Origin: Anomaloglossus baeobatrachus
Lineage: Eukaryota > Chordata > Amphibia > Anura > Aromobatidae
Direction of reading: 5' to 3'
DNA length: 64,000 bases
Assembly (NCBI RefSeq): GCF_048569485.1
Contig: NC_134354.1
Location: forward strand, 447,725,786-447,789,785
Notes under the pieces: generated by a model
Told to the model about the DNA's origin: nothing
Databases searched by the model: none
Seen by the model: only the letters and a program-made list of their open reading frames with translations
Shown here: positions 44,579-55,234 of the stretch, in pieces
Position numbering within the stretch: position 1 is the first letter of the stretch
How the letters are laid out: the number at the start of each line of letters is the position of its first letter
Translations under genes and position numbers: made by a program

Positions 44579-47500
44579 TAAGTTGGGAAAACACATTTAG
44601 TGCACATAAGTTCAACAAACATTTAGAGGTGTACACAACGGCATGTTTTTTGCAGACTCCATTACTATACACAATTAGCGTACATGATCAAGTCCTTGAT
44701 TTATTGGGGATCTAAGTCCTTGATTTATTGGTGACCTCCGCAGGGGCGATGGACTTTTTGGGTGAGCAAGCTGTTTAGAAAGAGGAAAAAAAAAAAAAAG
44801 TTTATTTTCAAAAACGTAAAAAAGTACATGAGGCGAAAATATCCAGCAATAAAGAGAATTTTGTTACTTACCGTAAATTCTTTTTCTTATAGTTCCGTCA
44901 TGGGAGACCCAAACCATGGGGTGTATAGCTTCTGCCTCCGGAGGACACACAAAGTACTACACTCAAACGTGTAGCTCCTCCCTCCTAGCATATACACCCC
45001 CTGCTAGCCAGTCCTAGCCAGTTTAGTGCAAAAGCTGAAGGAGGACATCCACCCACAAGTAGAGACAGAGTAAAACCCGGAACAACCGGAACCTCTGTCT
45101 GCAACAACAATAGCCGGTGAAGACACACGGAACAAGAAACCTGCCAACAGGCAATAGGGAGGGTGCTGGGTCTCCCATGACGGAACTATAAGAAAAAGAA
45201 TTTACGGTAAGTAACAAAATTCTCTTTTTCTTTATTGTTCCTATGGGAGACCCAAACCATGGGACGTTCTAAAGCAGTCCATGGGTGGGAATAAACAGAC
45301 AAACTGAGAAGTAGGCGAAACCTAACTTCACAAATGGGCGACAGCCGCCTGAAAAAAGCGTCTGCCCAAGCCCGCGTCTGCCGAAGCATGAGCCTGCATT
45401 GGGTAGTGCTTCGAAAAGGTATGCAGACTAATCCAAGTGGCAGTCTGACAGACCTGGTGAGCCGTAGCCTGGTGCTTGAAAGCCCAAGAGGCACCGACAG
45501 CTCTGGTCAAGTGTGCCCTGATCCCAGGCGGGGAAGGCACTTGAGTACACTGGTAGGCATCGGAAATGGCCGACCTAAGACGAACCAGGGTCGGCGTAGA
45601 TGCCGAGAGACTGCTACGCTGACTAGTGGTCAGCACCAGAGAGAGGTGCACCGCCTAATAACAGCGGTGCGAGACACAGAGATCCGGAGCGCCCGAACCA
45701 GATCCAGGATATGCAACGCTTTTTCAAAGCGATGAACAGGAGCCGGACAAAAGGAAGGCAGGGAAAATGCCCCGGTTAAGGTGGAAGCAGCAACCACCTT
45801 AGGGAGAAAGTCCGGAGTCGGACGGAGACCACCTTGTCTTGATGAAAAACCAAAAAAGGGGTGACTCAGAAGAGAGTGCAGCCAAAACAGAGACTCTCTT
45901 GAGGGAAATTATGGCCACTAGAAAGACCACTTTCTGTGAAAAACGAAACAAAGAAACCTCCCTGAGAGGCTCAAAGGGGGGTTTCCGGAAACCGTGAGGA
46001 CCGGATTAAGGTCCCAGGGCTCCATAGGCCGCCGGTAAGGCGGAATAATGTGAGATGCGCCCTTGAAGGAGCGCACCTGAGCCAGCCGGATGATACGCCG
46101 CTGGCACACACTGACAGGGCCAAGAGCTGTCCCTTAAAGAGGGATAGTCCTAAGCTGTAGACCGGACTGTAGAAGGGACAGGAGGGTCGGCAAGGCCAAA
46201 AGGCCAAGGACACTTCGGAGCTCGAGTCATAGTGGAGATGACTTCAGGAGGGATACCAGAAGTCGTCAAGATCCAGGACTCAAGAGCCACGCCGTCAATC
46301 TGAGAATCCAGAATTCTGGCGGAAAAAACGGACCCTTTGAGAGAAGGTCTGGACGGTCCGGAAGATGCCATGGCAACACTATGGACAGATGGAGCAGGTC
46401 AGGGTACTAAGCCTGCCTGGGCCAGTCTGGAGTATGAGAATGACCCGACGGCCCTCCTTACTGATCTTGCGCAGGATTCTGGGCAAGAGCTAGAGGGTGA
46501 AACACGTAAGACAGACGAAGCTGGGACCAAACATGCACCAGTGCGTCTGCCGCAAAAACCTGAGGATCGTGGACCGCGGATGGACAGCTGAGATAATCTG
46601 CCTCGCAGTCTTCACGTCTGGGATGTGGGCTGCGGATATGGTGGACTAGGAGTCCTTCGTCCACTGAAGAATGCATTGAGCCTCCAACATTACCAGGCGG
46701 CTGAGTGTGCCGCCCTGGAGGTTGATGTAGGTAAACGCTGTCACGTCGTCTGACTGGACTCGAATGTGCCCAGCCGCCAACAGATGGTGAAAGGCTTAGA
46801 GAGCTAGAAACACAGCTCTGATTTCCAGCACATTGATCCAGAGGGCTGATTCGGACAGAGTCCAAGCGCCCTGCGCTCCGTGGTGGAGAAACACTGCTCC
46901 CCAGTCGGATGGACTAGTATTCTGGTGAGGATCACCCGGGACGGGGCCAGGAAGGAGCGTCCCTGAGACAGAGTGGCTGAAGCCACCACTGAAACGAGCC
47001 CCTGGTCTGTGGCGAAGCCACCACCCCGTGGAAGGAGGAAGTTCGCTTGTTCCAACAGCGGAAAATATCCAGCCTCCGAGGAGGAGAAACTGGGCAAGGG
47101 AATCGCTTCCATTGACGCCACCATATGATCCAGTACCTGTATTCGGTGCCTGATGGAATGACGTCGACCGCCAGCAGAGGGACTACTGTTTGACTAAGGG
47201 CAGCTTCACAAGTGCCGACAGAGTCTCGAATTGCGTCCCTGGGTACGTGAACTTCTGGTTCGAAGTCAGAGTGGTCTTGGACAGAATGACAAGCCACCTG
47301 AATTGGCTAGCGTGGCGAGAGTGAGCGAGGCACTCTGCTAAGAGTCTGCACTGGATGAAGCCCCGACAAGAAGGCCGTTCAGGGCAAAAGATCACTGCCA
47401 ACCTCTAGGGGTGCAGGACCCTAATCACAGCTGCCCCAACCTTGAGAGTACTCGAGGGGCCGTGGCTAACTCCAAGGGAAGAGCCACGAATTGGACCATT

Positions 47501-50351
47501 CCGATTGCAAAACGTAGCCAACGCTGATGAGAAGCTGCGATTGGCACCTGCAGATAGACATCTCTGATGTCGATGGATGCTAGGGAATGTCCTTGGGTTA
47601 TCAATTGAGCCGGTGAAAACACACGGAACAAGACCGAGACTCCATGTGAAAACGCCGCACCTGGACATGCTTGAAAAGCTTGAGATCCAGGTCGGAAGTA
47701 CCCGCCCTCTACGGGGATTAGGAATAGATTTAAGCAGAAATCTCAGAACCATTCCCAATTGGGAACCGGTACAATTACTCCATTGGCCTGCAAGAATGCC
47801 ACGGCCTGTGAGAAGGCGGCGGCCTTGGAGCAGGGGGGAGTTGACAGAAAAAATCTGTTTGGCGGGTGGATAGAAATCTATCCTGTAGCCATGGAGAAGT
47901 AATCCCGCCCCCACTGATCGGAGACGTGTTAAAATCATACGTCGCCAAAGTGGAAGAGCCTGCCACCGACCAAGGACGTTGCTGGCGTGGCCAGATAGCC
48001 CGGAGGAAGCTGACTTAGTGGCAGCATCTCCTGCGGTTTCTGAAGACGCGGCTTCGAGCGCCATTTGGGTTTTACGATCCTTGGCCGAACTAGTGGACGA
48101 GGCCGAGGGCTTAGAAAACGCTCAGATGGAGGAACGCAAGAACGAGAACCTCCGCTGATTCCTGCCCTGGACAGGTTTCCTGATTTGGGATTGTGGCATG
48201 GAAGAACTCTTCCCGCCAAAAGCTTCCTTAACAATTTCATCCAGTTGTTTTCGAAAGACTGGTCCCAACAAAAGGGAGCCCAGCAAGGAACTTCTATAGA
48301 AGCATCTGCCTTCCACTTCCGAAGCCACAGGAGCCTGCGGATAGCGAGGAAAGTAGCCGAGGCCACCGCGGTGCGGTGAGAGTCTCCAGCATGGCAGACA
48401 TGGCATAGGATGAAAAGGCTGAATCTGGAAGATCAGGCAACCATTTCGGGCATAGAGTCCCTGTGAGGGAACGCATCTCCTCTAGAGAAGCAGAGGAGGC
48501 TACGAAAGCCCGCACTGCTATAAAGCTGAGGAGAACGAAGCTCCTGCCGCCCCTAAACAGATTTGACCAGAAGGACAACCTGGTGGACAGCAAAAATATA
48601 AATGAGGAGCCATCAGCCACTGATATAACGGCCCGGGCTGAGCCACCCTTGGTGAATGAGCCCACTCCTTAACCACCACTGGTGGAAAGGGAAACAGTCA
48701 TCAGAACCACGCTTCATGGGAAGCGTCTGTCAGAGCAGACTCTGGGCTTGGTCACAGAGGCCTGAAAAACTGGAGTGGTTAAGGAACACACTCCTTGTTC
48801 TCTTAGGCAAGGTAACTCCGGCGGATTAAGGTCCAGTACAAAAGTAATGTACAGTGGGATCCCTATAGAGGTGCCGTCAGCCACTGATACAACTATCCGG
48901 GCTGAAAGTCTAGACACCGGAGGGACCACCCTTGGCGAATTAGCTCACTCCTTGACCACCACTGGTGGGAGGGAGAAACAGTCATCAGAACTCCGCTTTG
49001 GGGTCTGACAGGACAGGCTGTGGGCCTGGACACAGTGGGCTGAAAACTAGAGTGGTAAGGAACACACTCCTTGTTCTGTTTAAGGTATACTGATGCCTTT
49101 CTGCCAGCGGGGAGTGCTCCCCTGATACAGGCGGATGGAGGTCCAGTACAAGTATAATGGACGGAATCCCATCATTAGCATCTGCGTCACCTTCGGACAG
49201 ATCAATGGTACATAAAGTAGCGTCCGAGCCCCTGGTAGGGACATCCTCCTCGTCCAGTGAGTCAGCTCGTGAATCAGAGCTGCGGGACGGGGAAGGACAG
49301 GGGACCCTGCGTCTCCATTTTAGGAGGACGGGGTCTGAGACCAGAAGGAGAGTCCTCCGTGAGCTTTGCTGAGCGAGTAGCAGCAGAAACACCCTGAGAA
49401 GGGGGCTAATGCATGCTCCGCAGAGTCCGGGACGGTCATCCCCTGGAAAGAGCGGATTCTGCCCAAACCGGGGGTTCAGCCACCGAAGCCGGAGCAGCTG
49501 GAGGGACCACTGATGAGCCTCCAGGCTGACTCTGCGTCTCCTGTGTTTATGTGCTCGGTACAGGCCGTACGAGTCCACATACAGTGCAAATTAAAAACAG
49601 CCCTGCAGCCTTGCTCTGATGTGAGACATGCTGCAGAGGTGGGGGCTCTGACCAGAGTGGCCCCCAGCAGAGTATATAACAGATAAAATAAGCAGCTGCA
49701 CAAACCGGAGGTTGTGGCTGCTAGGCCGTTTAATAGACATTTTTGTGCCCCCAGTCCCTCAGCCCAGGCCCCCACTTGTCACAATGTGGAATCTCTGTGC
49801 CTATGCAGGCACAGAGAACGCTGAGAAAATGGCGACCGGAGCGAGGAGAGGGGGCGGGGCCTACTCTGAGAGCGGCAAATGAGGTAGACAGGGGAGGGAA
49901 TCCTTCCTCAGTGAGGAGTGTCCCTTCCCTGTGCTGCACAGCCGCTGGGCGGAGCCATCCTGTCTCTCTGCGTGACTGACAAGCAGAGGCAGTGGAAACC
50001 GAAACTAGGCCTCAGGCGAAGCCGGGGCCTAGATTTAAACATGCGGCCGGCGTGCAGGCACCATCGGCGCGGTTCTCCAGTGAAAACTGGAGAACCGGCC
50101 GGAAATGTTAGCACAAACATAAAACACACTCTCCCCACAAAATAAAGTATAAAGGACCCCTGGAAAGACCACTTTCTGTGGTAATAACGTCTCATGTACT
50201 TAGCTTGTGAGACGCAGGTGCCAGGTCCCTGGGGGATGAGCGCTCCGTCCGACAGGATCCTGAACAGAGAGCACAAGAGAGTGGTGTTTAATGCCGCGCC
50301 AATAGATCACTTCAGATGATGTTCAGACCAGTGTTACTTTATTGTTTTCCA

Positions 50352-50393
50352 GGTCAACGCGTTTCTGGGGCATCTGCCCCCTTCATCAGGACC
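50352..50393 (-). ncRNA. Hammerhead-ribozyme-like motif, minus-strand arm
   Basis: Mirror copy of the motif at 50448-50489 on the opposite arm of the palindrome, with the same GGTC-CTGATGA-stem II-GAAA-CGCGTT-GACC order and the same A/A mismatch. Confidence 0.5.
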
Positions 50394-50447
50394 ACCAAAG
50401 AAACCGATAACATCCAATCTGGATTGGATGTTATCGGTTTCTTTGGT

Positions 50448-50489
50448 GGTCCTGATGAAGGGGGCAGATGCCCCAGAAACGCGTTGACC
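50448..50489 (+). ncRNA. Hammerhead-ribozyme-like motif, plus-strand arm
   Basis: In order: GGTC (stem I, 5' side), CTGATGA (conserved core), GGGGGC/GCCCC stem II, GAAA (core), CGCG (minimal stem III), TT (cleavage-site position), GACC (stem I, 3' side, complementary to GGTC). A very short stem III with a self-complementary AACGCGTT is a known trait of Penelope-associated hammerheads. An A opposite A at the base of stem II is non-canonical, so activity is uncertain. Confidence 0.5.
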
Positions 50490-52067
50490 TGGAAAACAAT
50501 AAAGTAACACTGGTCTGAACATCATCTGAAGTGATCTATTGGCGCGGCATTAAACACCACTCTCTTGTGCTCTCTGTTATCTACCGTTTTGGTGGCTGCA
50601 GCCTTGGATTGTGTGATACATGCGATTACAGTAGTTGTGGCTTCTCACAACTACATCTGGTGAGTAGTTTTACTCCCCCACCCCCACCCCTCACATATTG
50701 GGGTAAGACCCTATGCGCTTGTTTTTCCACAGTTTTTTCCAGGATCCTGAACAGGGCTGTGGATGGAGACCGGTCTCCTGCAAAGCAGTGAGAACCGTGT
50801 TGGTTCCCACTTCAAACCAGAGCCTCTCAGAGGGTGTTGAAGGAGCGCGGCATGTGAAGGCTCCAGCCTTGGAAAATCAACCTTAACAGCACCGCCGACA
50901 CAGTGGGGTGAGAAGGGACATGCCGGGAGTCCAGACTGGACCCGCTTTTCTTCCAAATCTTTGATCCAAAGAAAAAAATCAAAAATCAAAAATCAGAGAA
51001 TGCATGTGTGTGTGACCTCCTGAAACACAAAGCATTGAACTGGCTAGGACTGGCTAGCATGGGGTGTATATGCTAGGAGGGAGGAGCTACACGTTTGAGT
51101 GTAGTACTTTGTGTGTCCTCCGGAGGCAGAAGCTATACACCCCATGGTTTGGGTCTCCCATAGGAACGATAAAGAAAACAGTAAACAAAAAAAAAAAAAG
51201 AAGTGGTAAAAATAGAAAATGTATACAATTTACAATTTTTGCGTTTGGCTTAAAGGGAACAAATCACCACTATAAGCTGCGGCCACCACCACCAGGTTCT
51301 TATATACAGTATTCTAGCATGCTGTATATAAGAGCCCAGGCCGGTGTGAGAACATAAAAAACACTTTATAAAATACTTACCTAACGGTCGCGTGGTTGGC
51401 CATATGGGCATCTGTTGTCCGGTGCCAGCGCCGCCTCTTTTGGCCAGCTTTGTTCTCCTTCTCTAGCCGCGGTGCATGACGGGTCCGACGTCATACACAT
51501 TCGCCGGCATTCAGGTCCTGAGCAGGCGCACTTTGATCTGCCCTGTCATATATATATTCTGGAGGCTTCCAGGGGGAATAAGAAGGGAATTTTGTTACTT
51601 ACCGTAAATTCCTTTTCTTCTAGCTCTTATTGGGAGACCCAGACGATTGGGGTATAGCTACTGCCCTCTGGAGGCCACACAAAGCACTACATTAAAAGTG
51701 CAAGGCCCCTCCCCCTCTGGCTATACCCCCCCCGTGGTATCACGGGTTCTCCAGTTTTAGTGCCAAAGCAAGAAGGAGGAAGCCAATAACTGGTTTAAAC
51801 AAATTAACTCCGAATAACATCGGAGAACTGAAAAACCGTTCAACATGAACAACATGTGTACCCGCAAACAACAAAAAAACATCCCGAAGGACAACAGGGC
51901 GGGTGCTGGGTCTCCCAATAAGAGCTAGAAGAAAAGGAATTTACGGTAAGTAACAAAATTCCCTTCTTCAGCGCTCTATTGGGAGACCCAGACGATTGGG
52001 ACGTCCAAAAGCTGTCCCTGGGTGGGTAAATAAATACCTCATGTTAGAGCTGCAAAACAGCCCTCCC

Positions 52068-54923
52068 CTACGGGGGTGTCACTGCCGCCTGCAGGACTCT
52101 TCTACCTAAGCTGGCATCCGCCGAAGCATAGGTATGCACCTGATAATGCTTGGTGAAAGTGTGCAGGCTGGACCAGGTAGCTGCCTGGCACACCTGTTGA
52201 GCCGAAGCCTGGTGACGTAATGCCCAGGACGCACCCACGGCTCTGGTTGAGTGGGCTTTTAGCCCTGAAGGAACCGGAAGCCCCGCAGAACGGTAGGCCT
52301 CTAGAATTGGTTCTTTGATCCATCGAGCCAGGGTGGCTTTAGAAGCCTGCAACCCCTTGCGCGGACCAGCGACAAGGACGAAAAGTGCATCGGCACGGCG
52401 TATGGGCGCCGTGCGGGAAATGTAGATTCTGAGTGCTCTCACCAGATCTAGCAAACGTAAGTCCTTTTCATACCGGTGAACCGGATGAGGGCAAAAAGAA
52501 GGCAAGGAAATATCCTGATTAAGATGAAAAGAGGATACGACCTTAGGAAGAAACTCCGGAATGGGGCGCAGCACAACCTTGTCCTGGTGGAACACCAGGA
52601 AGGGAGCCTTGGATGACAGAGCTGCCAGCTCAGACACTCGCCGAAGCGATGTGATCGCAACAAGAAACGCCACTTTCTGCGACAGCCGAGAAAAGGAAAC
52701 TTCCTTCAGAGGCTCGAAGGGCGGCTTCTGGAGAGCAACTAGTACCCTGTTCAGATCCCATGGATCTAACGGTCGCTTGTACGGGGGCACAATATGACAG
52801 ACCCCCTGCAGGAACGTGCGCACCTTAGGAAGACGTGCTAGACGCTTCTGAAAAAACACGGATAGTGCCGAAACTTGCCCTTTAAGGGAGCTGAGCGACA
52901 AGCCCTTTTCTAACCCCGATTGCAGGAAGGAAAGAAACTTGGGTAATGCAAATGGCCAGGGAGACACTCCCTGAGCCGAGCACCAGGATAAGAAAATCTT
53001 CCACGTTCTGTGGTAGATCTTAGCAGAATTCGACTTTCTAGCTTGTCTCATTGTGGCAACCACTCCTTGAGATAATCCTGCAGATGCTAGGATCCAGGAC
53101 TCAATGGCCACACAGTCAGGTTCAGGGCCGCAGAATTCTGATGGAAAAACGGCCCTTGGGACAGTAAGTCTGGTCGGTCTGGCAGTGACCACGGTCGACC
53201 GATCGTGAGATGCCACAGATCCGGATACCACGACCTCCTCGGCCAGTTTGGAGCGACGAGTATGATGCGGCTGCACTCGGATCTGATCTTGCGTAGCACT
53301 CTGGGCAAGAGCGCCAGAGGCGGAAACACGTAAGGGAGCTGAAACTGCGACCAATCTTGAACCAAGGCGTCTGCCGCCAGAGCTCTTTGATCGCGCGACC
53401 TCGCCATGAATGCCGGGACCTTGTTGTTGTGCCGGGATGCCATTAGGTCGACGTCCGGCACTCCCCAGCGGCGACAGATTTCCTGAAACACGTCCGGGTG
53501 AAGGGACCATTCCCCTGCGTCCATGCCCTGGCGACTGAGGAAGTCTGCTTCCCAGTTTTCTACGCCTGGGATGTGAACTGCGGATATGGTGGATGCTCTG
53601 TCCTCCACCCACATTAGAATGCGCCGGACTTCTTGGAAGGCTTGCCGACTGCGCGTCCCTCCTTGGTGGTTGATGTATGCCACCGCTGTGGAGTTGTCCG
53701 ATTGGATTCGGATCTGCTTTCCTTCCAGCCACTGCTGGAAGGCTAGTAGGGCAAGATACACTGCTCTGATTTCCAGAACATTGATCTGAAGGGTGGACTC
53801 CTGCGGAGTCCACGTCCCCTGAGCCCTGTGGTGGAGAAACACTGCTCCCCACCCCGACAGACTCGCATCTGTCGTGACTACTGCCCAGGATGGGGGCAGG
53901 AAGGATCTTCCCTGAGATAATGAGGTGGGAAGGAGCCACCATTGTAGAGAGTCCTTGGCCGTCTGGGAAAGCGAGACTTTCCTGTCCAGGGACGTTGACT
54001 TCCCGTCCCATTGGCGGAGAATGTCCCATTGAAGTGGGCGCAGATGAAACTGCGCAAAGGGAACTGCTTCCATGGCTGCCACCATCTTCCCTAGGAAATG
54101 CATGAGACGCCGCAAGGGATGCAACTGGCCCTGCAGGAGAGATTGCACCCCTGTCTGTAGTGACCGCTGCTTGTTCAGCGGCAGCTTCACTATCGCTGCT
54201 AGAGTATGAAACTCCATGCCAAGATACGTTAGTGACTGAGTCGGTGATAGGATCGACTTTGGAAAGTTGATGATCCATCCGAAAGACTGTAGAGTCTCCA
54301 GCGTAGCATTCAGGCTGTGCTGACATGCCTCCTGAGAGGGAGCTTTGACCAATAAGTCGTCTAGGTAAGGGATCACCGAGTGTCCCTGAGAGTGCAAGAC
54401 TGCTACCACCGCCGCCATGACCTTGGTGAAGACCCGTGGGGCTGTCGCCAGACCAAATGGAAGAGCTACGAACTGAAAATGGTCGTCTCCTATCACAAAA
54501 CGTAGAAAACGTTGATGTTCTGTAGCAATTGGCACGTGGAGATAAGCATCTTTGATGTCTATTGAGGCAAGGAAGTCTCCTCTGGACATTGAGGCAATGA
54601 CAGAGCGGAGGGTTTCCATCCGGAACCTCCTGGCGTGCACATGTTTGTTGAGCCGTTTTAGGTCCAGAACAGGACGGAACGAGCCGTCCTTTTTTGGAAC
54701 CACAAAGAGATTGGAGTAAAACCCTTGCCCTTGCTCCTGAGGAGGGACTGGGATCACCACTCCTTCCGCTTTTAGGGAATCCACCGCCTGCAGCAGAGCA
54801 TCTGCTCGGTCTGGATGTGGGGAGGTTCTGAAGAACCGAGCTGGAGGACGAGAATTGAACTCGATTCTGTACCCGCGAGACAAAATGTCCGTCACCCACC
54901 GGTCTTTGACCTGTGACATCCAA
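52068..54923 (-). CDS. DIRS tyrosine recombinase open frame (part of element 51590-57646)
   Basis: The frame spans 951 codons; the recombinase occupies roughly the last 340. Visible catalytic-type residues are the R of ITSLRRVSELAALS, HSTR in AHSTRAVGASWALR, and a downstream Y in TKHYQVHTYASADA. The N-terminal core-binding domain starts near KIYHRTWKIFLSWC. The upstream part of the frame overlaps the reverse transcriptase frame and is probably not translated as such. Confidence 0.85.
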   Translation of the reverse strand: MDVTGQRPVGDGHFVSRVQNRVQFSSSSSVLQNLPTSRPSRCSAAGGGFPKSGRSGDPSPSSGARARVLLQSLCGSKKGRLVPSCSGPKTAQQTCARQEVPDGNPPLCHCLNVQRRLPCLNRHQRCLSPRANCYRTSTFSTFCDRRRPFSVRSSSIWSGDSPTGLHQGHGGGGSSLALSGTLGDPLPRRLIGQSSLSGGMSAQPECYAGDSTVFRMDHQLSKVDPITDSVTNVSWHGVSYSSSDSEAAAEQAAVTTDRGAISPAGPVASLAASHAFPREDGGSHGSSSLCAVSSAPTSMGHSPPMGREVNVPGQESLAFPDGQGLSTMVAPSHLIISGKILPAPILGSSHDRCESVGVGSSVSPPQGSGDVDSAGVHPSDQCSGNQSSVSCPTSLPAVAGRKADPNPIGQLHSGGIHQPPRRDAQSASLPRSPAHSNVGGGQSIHHIRSSHPRRRKLGSRLPQSPGHGRRGMVPSPGRVSGNLSPLGSAGRRPNGIPAQQQGPGIHGEVARSKSSGGRRLGSRLVAVSAPLRVSASGALAQSATQDQIRVQPHHTRRSKLAEEVVVSGSVASHDRSTVVTARPTRLTVPRAVFPSEFCGPEPDCVAIESWILASAGLSQGVVATMRQARKSNSAKIYHRTWKIFLSWCSAQGVSPWPFALPKFLSFLQSGLEKGLSLSSLKGQVSALSVFFQKRLARLPKVRTFLQGVCHIVPPYKRPLDPWDLNRVLVALQKPPFEPLKEVSFSRLSQKVAFLVAITSLRRVSELAALSSKAPFLVFHQDKVVLRPIPEFLPKVVSSFHLNQDISLPSFCPHPVHRYEKDLRLLDLVRALRIYISRTAPIRRADALFVLVAGPRKGLQASKATLARWIKEPILEAYRSAGLPVPSGLKAHSTRAVGASWALRHQASAQQVCQAATWSSLHTFTKHYQVHTYASADASLGRRVLQAAVTPP

Positions 54924-55234
54924 ATGCCGGAAAAGCGGGAGAGCCTGCCCCCGACCGGCGATGCGGAGGGGGGGGGCTGGAAGTCATGAGGTAGCCGCTT
55001 TGGAAGCGGTACCTCCATTTGCTTTCTTGGGGCGTGTGTGAGTCCGCCACGAATCTGAGTTTCTTTGCGTCCTCTGAGTCCCTTTGGACGAGGTAAATGG
55101 TGTCTTGCCCGAACCTCGAAAGGACTGAAACCTCTGCTGCCACTTTTTCTGCTGAGGTTTGGATGTTCTGGGTTGTGGTAAAGAGGAGTCTTTACCCTTG
55201 GACTGCTTAATGATGTCAGCCAATGGCTCGCCAA
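53087..55234 (-). CDS. DIRS reverse transcriptase / RNase H open frame (part of element 51590-57646)
   Basis: The frame spans 715 codons. Reverse transcriptase motifs are FRPVLDLKRLN, SIDIKDAYLHVPI, LPFGLATAPRVF and PYLDDLLV; RNase H motifs are VTTDASLSGWGAV, LEIRAVYLAL and IQSDNSTAVAYINHQGG. It overlaps both neighbouring frames. Confidence 0.9.
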   Translation of the reverse strand: MASHWLTSLSSPRVKTPLYHNPEHPNLSRKSGSRGFSPFEVRARHHLPRPKGLRGRKETQIRGGLTHAPRKQMEVPLPKRLPHDFQPPPSASPVGGRLSRFSGIWMSQVKDRWVTDILSRGYRIEFNSRPPARFFRTSPHPDRADALLQAVDSLKAEGVVIPVPPQEQGQGFYSNLFVVPKKDGSFRPVLDLKRLNKHVHARRFRMETLRSVIASMSRGDFLASIDIKDAYLHVPIATEHQRFLRFVIGDDHFQFVALPFGLATAPRVFTKVMAAVVAVLHSQGHSVIPYLDDLLVKAPSQEACQHSLNATLETLQSFGWIINFPKSILSPTQSLTYLGMEFHTLAAIVKLPLNKQRSLQTGVQSLLQGQLHPLRRLMHFLGKMVAAMEAVPFAQFHLRPLQWDILRQWDGKSTSLDRKVSLSQTAKDSLQWWLLPTSLSQGRSFLPPSWAVVTTDASLSGWGAVFLHHRAQGTWTPQESTLQINVLEIRAVYLALLAFQQWLEGKQIRIQSDNSTAVAYINHQGGTRSRQAFQEVRRILMWVEDRASTISAVHIPGVENWEADFLSRQGMDAGEWSLHPDVFQEICRRWGVPDVDLMASRHNNKVPAFMARSRDQRALAADALVQDWSQFQLPYVFPPLALLPRVLRKIRSECSRIILVAPNWPRRSWYPDLWHLTIGRPWSLPDRPDLLSQGPFFHQNSAALNLTVWPLSPGS

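Larger units (their letters stand above)
50263..50578. repeat. 316-bp near-perfect palindrome
   Basis: Bases mirror each other around 50420.5 with almost no mismatches. It yields two mirror-image open frames of 63 codons that differ by one residue, which are an artefact of symmetry. Each arm carries one hammerhead-like motif. Confidence 0.95.
50268..50740 (+). mobile_element. Penelope-like insertion with inverted duplicated head
   Basis: It is flanked by a 14-base direct repeat AGGATCCTGAACAG (50254-50267 and 50741-50754), so its borders are exact. The left two thirds are an almost perfect palindrome and the right third is single copy. Long target duplication and the retroelement-tail motif (gatgaagg + 'cagatgccccagaaacgcgt' + 'aataaa') indicate target-primed insertion of a Penelope-like tail. 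No reverse transcriptase is present. Confidence 0.7.
44860..51178 (-). mobile_element. Broken DIRS-like element with nested insertion (fossil)
   Basis: Inverted terminal repeats of about 150 bases bound it (ccatggggtgtatagcttct and its complement near 51130). An internal complementary region at about 45165-45290 pairs with both outer ends, the DIRS hallmark. Minus-strand parts in order from the right end: gag-like region (about 48400-49650), reverse transcriptase/RNase H region (about 46450-48400) and tyrosine recombinase (about 45310-46450, with AHLTRAVGASWAFKHQ still readable). The coding region carries many breaks, so this copy is old and inactive. A Penelope-derived insertion lies at 50268-50740. 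Same subfamily as 1-1494; related to 51590-57646. Confidence 0.85.

Noticed and set aside
50316-50525. Two nearly identical 63-codon frames on opposite strands
   Set aside because: They are produced by the palindrome's symmetry and contain the hammerhead-like strip, not a protein.
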